From: Mycobacterium angelicum
GTDB taxonomy: Bacteria > Actinomycetota > Actinomycetes > Mycobacteriales > Mycobacteriaceae
NCBI RefSeq assembly: GCF_002086155.1
Contig: NZ_MVHE01000031.1
Location: forward strand, 1-59,925
Direction of reading: 5' to 3'
Length of the DNA stretch: 59,925 nucleotides
Below, piece by piece: positions 46,701 through 55,700 of the stretch. Position 1 is the stretch's first letter. Each line of letters starts with the position of its first letter. The position numbers were made by a program, and so were the translations under genes. The notes under the pieces were generated by a model. That model worked only from the letters and a program-made list of their open reading frames with translations. It did not search any database and was not told the DNA's origin.

Positions 46701-49700
46701 GCATCGAACTCGGTGAGGTGGCCGCGGTGCTGTCCCAGCTCGACGGCGTCGACCGGGCGGTCGTCATCGCCCGTGAGGACCGCCCCGGAGACAAGCGCCT
46801 GGTGGGCTACATCACCGGCGCCGCGGACGTCAACGAGATCCGCACCCTGCTGGCCGAGCGGCTGCCCAAGTACATGGTGCCCGCGGCCGTCGTCGCACTC
46901 GACGAATTGCCGTTGACGCTCAACGGAAAACTGGACGTGCGCGCCCTGCCCGCGCCGCAATACGGCGACGCCGACAAGTACCGTGCCCCCGCCAACGCCG
47001 TCGAAGAGGTCCTGGCCGGCATCTACGCAGAGGTCCTGGGACTCGACCGGGTCGGTGTCGACGAGTCGTTCTTCGACCTTGGCGGCGACAGCATTTCGGC
47101 GATTCAGGTCGTGGCGCGGGCCCGCGCTGCCGGCGTGGTGTGCCGCCCGCGCGACCTGTTCACCGAACAAACCGTGGCCGGGGTCGCCCGGGTGGCCACC
47201 ACCGCCGATGCCCGCGATGGCATCGAGGTGGACGACGATGACGACGGCGCGTACCAGGTTCCGGCGACACCGGTCATCCGCTGGCTGGAAAGCCTCGAAA
47301 GCCTCGGCGGACCGGTGGAACAGTTCAATCAGGCAACGCTGTTGCAGGCGCCCGCGGGGGTCGGTGCGCACGACGTGGTGGTGTTGCTGCAGGCGCTGGT
47401 GGATCGGCATGCCACCCTGCGCATGCGCGTTACCGACGACGGCGCCGGTGGTTGGTCGCTGTGGGTGTCCGAACCCGGTTCAGTCGACGTTGCCGACTGC
47501 GTGCACTCCGTGGCCGAGTTGACCGAGGAGGCGCTGGCCCAAGCCCGGGCCCGGCTGGATCCCCGCGCCGGAGTGTTGCTCAGTGCGCTGTGGTCGGCGC
47601 CTTCGGCTCAGCTGGTACTCGTCATCCATCACCTGGCCGTCGACGCGGTCTCCTGGCGGATTCTGCTGGACGACCTCAACAGCGCCTGGAACCAGCACCG
47701 CGCCGGCCAGCGGGTGAAGTTCTCCACCCGGGGTACCTCGTTCCGGCGCTGGGCTTCGGTGCTCGCCGAGCACGCCCGGCACGACGCGGTCATCGGCCAG
47801 GCCGGCGCCTGGAAGCAGGCGGCATCGGCGCCGGCTGCACTGCCGGCGGTGGACCCGGCAGCGGATACCTTCGCGACCGCCTCCTACATGTCGACAGACC
47901 TGGACGTCGACACCACCCGCATGCTGCTGGGCGAGGTGCCCTCGGCGTTTCACGCTGGGGTGCAGGACATCCTGCTGATCGCCTTCCGGCTGGCGTGGGC
48001 GGAATTCCTGGGTACCGGTGCGATGCCGATCGGCATCGACGTGGAGGGCCACGGGCGCAACGAGGAACTGGTGCCCGGCATCGACCTGTCGCACACCGTG
48101 GGGTGGTTCACCACCAAGTACCCGGTGGCGCTGTCCGCGGGTGCACTTTCCTGGCAGCAGGTCGCCGCCGGCGACGCAGCACTGGGAGCGACGGTCAAGG
48201 ACGCCAAAGAGCAGCTGCGGGCCCTTCCCGATGGACTGACCTACGGGTTGCTGCGCTACCTCAACGACGAGGTCGGCCTCACCTGTGGCGATCCGGCGAT
48301 CGGGTTCAACTACCTGGGGCGCATGGGCGTCCAGACGACTCAGACACCGGCCACCGACGACACCTGGCGTATCGGCCCGTGGCATTCCTCGTTCGCCGAC
48401 AACAGCAACGCCGGTTCGCCGATGCCGCTGATGCACACGGTGGACCTCAATGCCGTCGCCATCGACACCGGCGACGGGCCACAACTGCACGCCGAATGGA
48501 CCTGGGCCGCAGGCAAACTCGATCGGGACCAGATCGAGCGGGTGAGCCGGCTGTGGTTCGAGGCACTGCGGGGCATCTGCGCGCACGTCGGCCGGGGCGG
48601 CGGTGGTTTGACGCCGTCCGATGTGGTGCCGGCCCGGGTGAGCCAGCGGCAGCTCGACGAGATCGAACGGCAGTACCCGATCGTCGATGTGTTGCCGTTG
48701 ACGCCGCTGCAGCAGGGGCTGCTCTTCCACGCCGCCAGCGCCGGACACAGCGACGCCGATCAGGACGACCCGTATGCGGTACAGCTCGACCTCACCATCA
48801 GTGGACCGCTCGATGCGGACCGGCTGCGCGGCGCCATGCAACAGGTGCTGAGCCGGCATCCACACCTGGCGGCCCGCTTCTTCTGGCAACAGGCCGATCA
48901 ACCCCTGCAGGTCATCCTGCGCGATCCCGAAATGCCTTGGCGATACGTGGAGTTGGCCGACGGCATCGATGCCGCCGAACAGGCCAGGCAGGTTCAGGAG
49001 CTCAGTGCCGCCGAGCGTGCGGCGGTGTGCGACATCGCCGGCGAGCTACCGCTGCGGGCCGCCTTGATCCGTACCGGGCCGCAACAACACCGGTTTGTGC
49101 TCACCAACCACCACATCGTGCTGGACGGCTGGTCGGTGCCGGTTCTGATGCACGAGATCTTCGCCGGCTATGCGGGCGAATCGCTGCCCAAGCCCGTTCC
49201 CTACCGAAAGTTCGTCTCCTGGCTGGCCGACCGCGACCTCGACGCGGCCCGCGCGGCGTGGGCCGCGGTGTTCGCCGGCTTCGACGCCCCCACACTGGTG
49301 GGCCCGCCGGATCGGTTGGGCCTGGGCAACCGCGGCGTCGAATGGTTCCGCATACCCGCCGACACCACCGACGCGGTGACCGCGCTCGCCCGCTCCTGCC
49401 GCACCACGGTGAACACCGTGCTGCAAGCGGGCTGGGCGCAGGTGCTGATGTCATTGACCGGACACCACGATGTCGCATTCGGCACCACGGCGGCCAGCCG
49501 CCCGGCCGAGATCGAGAGCGCCGAATCCATGGTCGGGCTGCTGATCAACACCGTCCCGGTTAGGGCTCGAATCGAACTGTTCACCAACACTGTTGACCTG
49601 CTGGACCAACTCAGCGGCGCTCACAGCGAGACCGTGGAGCATCAGCATCTGGCGCTCAGCGAGATTCAGCGCATCACCGGTCAGGAAGCGTTGTTCGACT

Positions 49701-52700
49701 CGCTGTTCGTCTACGAGAACTATCCCATCGACGATGTGGCGACGCTGTCCGTCGGCGATCTGTCGATCGCCGAGGGCGCCAGCCGCGAACGCACCCACTA
49801 CCCGCTCACGGTGCAGGCCGTGCCGGGCCGGGAAGTGGGGCTGCGCGTCGAGTTCCGCACCGACGTGTTCGACTCTGTGATCGTGCAGCGGATGGCCGAG
49901 CGGTTCGTCCGGGTGCTGGCGGCCATGACGGCCAACCCCGAGCGCCCGCTGTGCTCGACCGATGTCCTAGGCGCGCTCGAGCACGCCGAGCTGCACCGCT
50001 GGGGCAACCGGGAGATGTTGCGTCAGCCGGTGGTGCCGTCGGCGTCGCTTCCGGCGCTGTTCGCCGGTCACGCCGCACGCACGCCCGAGGCGACGGCGAT
50101 AGTGTACGAGGGCCGGTCGTGGACCTACCGCGAACTCGACGAGGCGACAAACCGGTTGGCGCACAAGCTGGTTGCTGCCGGGGTGCGCTCGGGCGACGTG
50201 GTGGCGCTGCTGCTGGACCGCACCTACCAGTCGGTCGCCGCGATCCTGGCGGTGCTCAAGACCGGAGCGGCTTACCTGCCGATCGACCCCAACCACCCCG
50301 ACAGCCGCATCGCGTTCGTGGTCGGCGATGCCGCGCCGGTGGCCGTGCTGAGCACCGCCGCGCTGGCCGGGCGCCTGCAGGGCCGCAACCTGACGGTCAT
50401 CGATGTCGACGATCCGGCCATCGACGCCCAGCCCAGCACCAGCCTGCCGTATCCGGCCGCTGACAACATCGCCTACATCCTGTACACCTCGGGCACCACC
50501 GGCGTCCCCAAGGGCGTGGCGATCAGCCACCAGAACGTCACCGACCTGTTCGACTGCCGGGATTGGGACATGATCCCGGCGTGGCCGGGAACCGTTTGGC
50601 CGCATTGCCATTCGTATGGCTTCGACGTCTCGGTGTTCGAAATCTGGGGCGCGTTCCTGCACGGCGGGCGACTGGTGGTGATCCCCGAGGCGACAACGCG
50701 GTCGTCGGCGGACCTACTTGCGCTGCTGGTCGCCGAAAAGGTGAACGTACTGACCCAAACCCCGTCGGCGTTCTACAACCTGATCGCCGCCGACGCCGCA
50801 CAACCAGAGCTGGGTCGTCAACTGGAGCTCGACGCGGTGGTGTGGGGCGGGGAAGCCCTTGAGCCGCAACGTCTCCAACCGTGGCTGCAAAACCACCCCA
50901 CGCGCCCACAGCTGATCAACATGTACGGCATCACCGAGACGACGGTGCACGCATCGTTCCGGGAGATCCTCGAGCCGGACACCCACAGCGGTGTCAGCCC
51001 GATCGGGGTGCCGTTGTCGGGTGCGGCCTTCTTCGTGTTGGACGCGTGGTTGCGTCCGGTGCCGGTGGGCGTGGTCGGCGAGTTGTACGTGGCCGGTCGC
51101 GGGGTGGGCTGCGGCTATTGGCGGCGGCCGGGATTGACGTCATCGCGGTTTGTGGCATGCCCGTTCGAGGTGCCCGGCGGACGCATGTACCGCAGTGGAG
51201 ATCTGGTGCGATGGAATGCCGACGGGCAGCTGGTGTACATGGGCCGCGCGGACGAGCAGGTCAAGATCCGCGGGTACCGCATCGAACTCGGTGAGGTGCA
51301 GGCCGCACTGGCGGCCGTGGCCGGGGTGCAGCAGGCGGCGGTGATCGCGCGTCGCGACAGTGGCGAAGACAAGCTCCTGGTCGGTTATGTGGTGGGCGAC
51401 GTGGACGCCGCGGAGGTTCGCGGGGTGCTGGCCGAGCGGTTGCCGGTGTACATGGTGCCCGCGGCCGTGGTCCGAGTCGACAAGTTGCCGCTGACGATCA
51501 ACGGCAAGCTGGACGTGCGGGCGTTGCCGGCACCCGAGTTCGGCGCGGTGGATCGGTACAAGGCACCCACCAACGCCGTCGAGGAGGCGGTGGCCGCCGT
51601 CTACGCTCAGATGCTGGGCCTGGACCGGGTGGGCATCGACGAATCGTTCTTCGATCTCGGCGGCGACTCGCTGTCGGCGATGCGGTTGATCGCGGCGGTG
51701 AACAAGGCACTGGATTCCGACCTGTCGGTGCGGGTGCTGTTCGAATCGCCGACGGTGGCCGGGCTGGCCGAATCCGTGGGCGGCGGAACGGGCGCGCGGG
51801 TGCCGCTGGTGGCCGGGCCGCGTCCGGCGGCGATTCCGTTGTCGTATGCGCAGAGCCGGCTGTGGTTCCTGGACCAGCTGGAAGGTCCTTCGCCGATCTA
51901 CAACATGGCCTGGGTGTTGCGGCTGCGTGGCGGGCTCGATGCCGATGCGCTGGGGGCAGCCATCTCGGATGTCGTGAGCCGTCATGAGAGCTTGCGCACC
52001 GTGATCGTGTCTGCCGACGGAATTGCCTCCCAGGTGGTGTTGCCCGCCGAGGGGCTCGATTTCGGGTGGCAGATCGTCGATGCGGCGGCATGGCCGGAAG
52101 CTGCGCTCGACGAGGCCATGGCGGATCTGGCGCGATACGAATTCGATTTGTCGGCCGACATTCCGTTGCGCGCGAAGCTTTTCCGGGTTGCCGACGACGA
52201 GCATCTGTTGGCCTTGGTGGTCCACCATATTGCCGCTGACGGGTGGTCGCTGGCGCCGCTGATGGGCGATCTGGGTGTGGCCTATGCCAGTCGTTGCGCC
52301 GGTGGCGAGCCGGGTTGGGCGCCGCTTGCGGTGCAGTACGTGGATTACGCGCTGTGGCAGCGGGCGAACCTGGGAGAGCTTGCCGATAGCGACAGTGGTG
52401 CCGGGGCTCAAATCGCCTATTGGGTAAAGGCGTTGGCGGGTATGCCGGAGCGCCTGGAGCTGCCGACGGATCGGCCGTACCCGCGGGTGGCCGACCACCG
52501 CGGCGCCAGTGTCGAGGTGGACTGGCCGGCCCAGTTGCAGGCCCAGATCGCGCGGGTTGCCCGCGAGCACGACGCGACCAGCTTCATGGTGGTACAGGCC
52601 GCGCTGACGGCGTTGTTGTCGAAGCTGTGCGCCACCAGTGACGTGGCGGTCGGGTTCGCCGCGGCCGGCCGTGACGATCCGGCCCTGGATGCCCTGGTCG

Positions 52701-55700
52701 GGTTCTTCGTCAACACGCTGGTGCTGCGGGTTCAAGTCGACGGTGAACTGAGTTTCGCGGACTTGCTCGCCCAGGTGCGGACGCAAAGCCTGGCGGCCTT
52801 CGAGCATCAGGATGTGCCGTTCGAAGTGTTGGTGGACAAACTCAATCCGGTGCGGTCGCTGACCCATCATCCGTTGATTCAGGTGCTGCTGGCCTGGCAG
52901 AACTTCGCCCGCCAGCACGGGAACCTGGCGGGGCGCACGCTGAACGGCGTCGAGGTGACTCCCGAGCCCGTCCACACCCACAGTGCGCGCATGGATTTGG
53001 TGTTCTCGTTGGTCGAGCAGTTCACCGAAACCGGCGAGGCTGCCGGCATCGGCGGTGCGGTGGAGTTCCGTACCGACGTGTTCGACGCGTCCAGCATTGA
53101 AAAGCTGCTCGCGCGGTTAGAGCACATGCTGTTGCTGCTGACTGCCGACCCCAGCCAGCGGTTGTCGGCGGTGGATCTGCTCGATGACGCCGAGCGGGCG
53201 AGGCTGGACGAGATGGGTCATCGCGCGGTGCTCAGTGCGCCCGTCGCGGCGGTGTCGATACCGGAACTATTCGGCGCCCAGGTGCTGCGCACCCCGGATG
53301 CGCCGGCGCTGACCTATGCGGGCCAGTCCTGGACCTACCGCGAACTCGACGAGGCCGCAAACCGATTGGCGCATGTGTTGGTCTCCCACGGTGCGCGGCC
53401 CGGCACGGTGGTGGCCCTGCTGCTGGAACGTTCCGCGCAAGCCATCGTGGCCATTACCGCCGTCCTCAAGACCGGGGCCGCCTACCTGCCCATCGACCCC
53501 AACCACCCCGACACCCGAATCGCCTTCCTCGTCGATGACGCCGCACCGGTGGCTGCACTGACCACCGCCGCCCTGGCCGGACAGCTAGCCGGGCACAACC
53601 TGGCGGTGATCGACGTCGACGATCCGGCCGTCGGAGGCCGGCCCAGCACCGGACTGCCATACCCGGCCGCTGACAATCTGGCTTACATCCTGTACACGTC
53701 GGGCACTACCGGCGTCCCCAAAGGTGTCGGAATCAGCCATCGCAACATCACCCAACTATTCACTGCGCCAGCCTCTTTCGCGCCCACGACCGGCCAGACG
53801 GTCAGCCAGTGGCACTCGTACGGCTTCGACGTTTCGGTATGGGAGATCTGCAACGCGCTGTTGCGCGGCGGCAGACTGGTCGTGGTTCCCGAGGCCATCA
53901 CCCGTTCCCCGGTCGAGTTGCACGACCTGCTGGTCCGGGAGCGTGTCGACGTGTTGTCGCAAACCCCTTCGGCCGCAATGGGTTTGTCGCCCACAGGGCT
54001 GGAGTCGACGGCATTGGTGGTCGCCGGTGAGGCCTGCCCGCCCGAGCTGGTGGACCAGTGGGCGCCCGGACGGGTGATGATCAACGCCTACGGGCCGACC
54101 GAGACGTGGTACACGTCGATGAGCGCCCCGCTGGTGGCCGGTTCCGGGGTGGCTCCGATCGGTGCGCCGGTATCGGGTGCGGCGCTGTTCGTGCTCGACG
54201 GCTGGCTGCGTCCAGTACCCCCGGGTGTGGTCGGCGAGCTCTACGTCGCCGGCGCCGGAGTGGGCTGTGGTTACTGGCGACGCGGGGCGCTGACCGGATC
54301 ACGGTTCGTGGCATGCCCATTCGGTGAGCCGGGTGCGCGCATGTACCGCACCGGCGACCTGGTCCGCTGGGGCGCCGATGAGCAGCTGGTGTACGTGGGT
54401 CGCGCCGACGGGCAGGTGAAGATCCGCGGCTACCGCATCGAGCCCGGTGAAGTGGCCGCAGCGCTGTCACAACTGGACGGTGTCGAGCAGGCGGCGGTCG
54501 TCGCCCGCGAGGACCGCCCGGGCGACAAGCGCCTGGTCGGCTACATCACCGGCACCGCGGACGTCACCAAGCTACGCAGCCTGCTGGCCGACCGGCTGCC
54601 GCAATACATGGTGCCCGCCGCCGTCGTCGCACTGGACGAACTGCCCTTGACCCTCAACGGAAAACTGGACATCCGCGCGCTACCGGTCCCGCAATACGGC
54701 GACGACGACAATTACCGCGCACCCGCCAACGCCGTCGAGGAAGTCATCGCCGGTATCTACGCGCAGGTGCTCGGGCTCGACCGGGTTGGCGCCGACGACT
54801 CGTTCTTCGACCTGGGCGGCGATTCCCTGCTGGCGATCCGCGCGATCGCAGCGATTAACAAGGGATTGAGTGCCGACCTCTCGGTGCGCATCATGTTCGA
54901 GGCGCCGACGGTCGCGAGCCTGAGCCAACGGCTGGGTTCGGCCGACAGTTCGGTTGCGGTCATTCCCATCGAGGTGCTCAAGCAGGGTGACGGGCTTCCG
55001 CTGTTCTGCCTGCCGCCGGGCGGCGGGCTGAGCTGGCCCTACCGCAACCTGTCGGCGTATGTGGACAGCTCGATCATCGGCTTCCAATTGCCACCCGAAG
55101 GGGAATCCGCCCCGACATCCGTGCGGGAGATGGCGCAGTACTACGCCGACACGATCCAGGAACTCGACGCCGAAGGCCCCTACAATCTCATCGGCTGGTC
55201 GTTCGGGGCAATCGTCGCGCACCAACTCGCCATCGAGTTGCGCCGGCGAGGACGCGAAGTCCGGCGCCTGGTGGTGCTGGACCCGATTCTCACCTTCGAC
55301 GCGGACGGCCCGGAAAAGGCGATCGCCGAGTCCGATCCGGTGGCCGAAAGCTATGTCCTGGGCCGTTTCCTGGAAATGAATCGCATTCCCTGCGACGAGC
55401 AGGGCGAGCCGCTCACCTACGAACAGGTCGAGGCGTTGTTCGAGGAGTACGGCGCGCCGGACTTCCCGCTCCCGCCCAAGAACATCGTGAAGATCTTGGT
55501 CAAGAACCTCAATACCAGCATTCGCCTGCAGTCCCAGCACATTCCGGACGTCTTCGACGGCGACATGCTCATCTTCTCGGAGAAGCGGCCCGACGGCTCG
55601 ATGCTGCAGCCGACCTGGCAGGCATACGTCGCCGGCAACGTCACCGAGCACTCCGTCGAATGCACCCACGAAGAGATGCTGAACACGGAATCGGTGAAAC

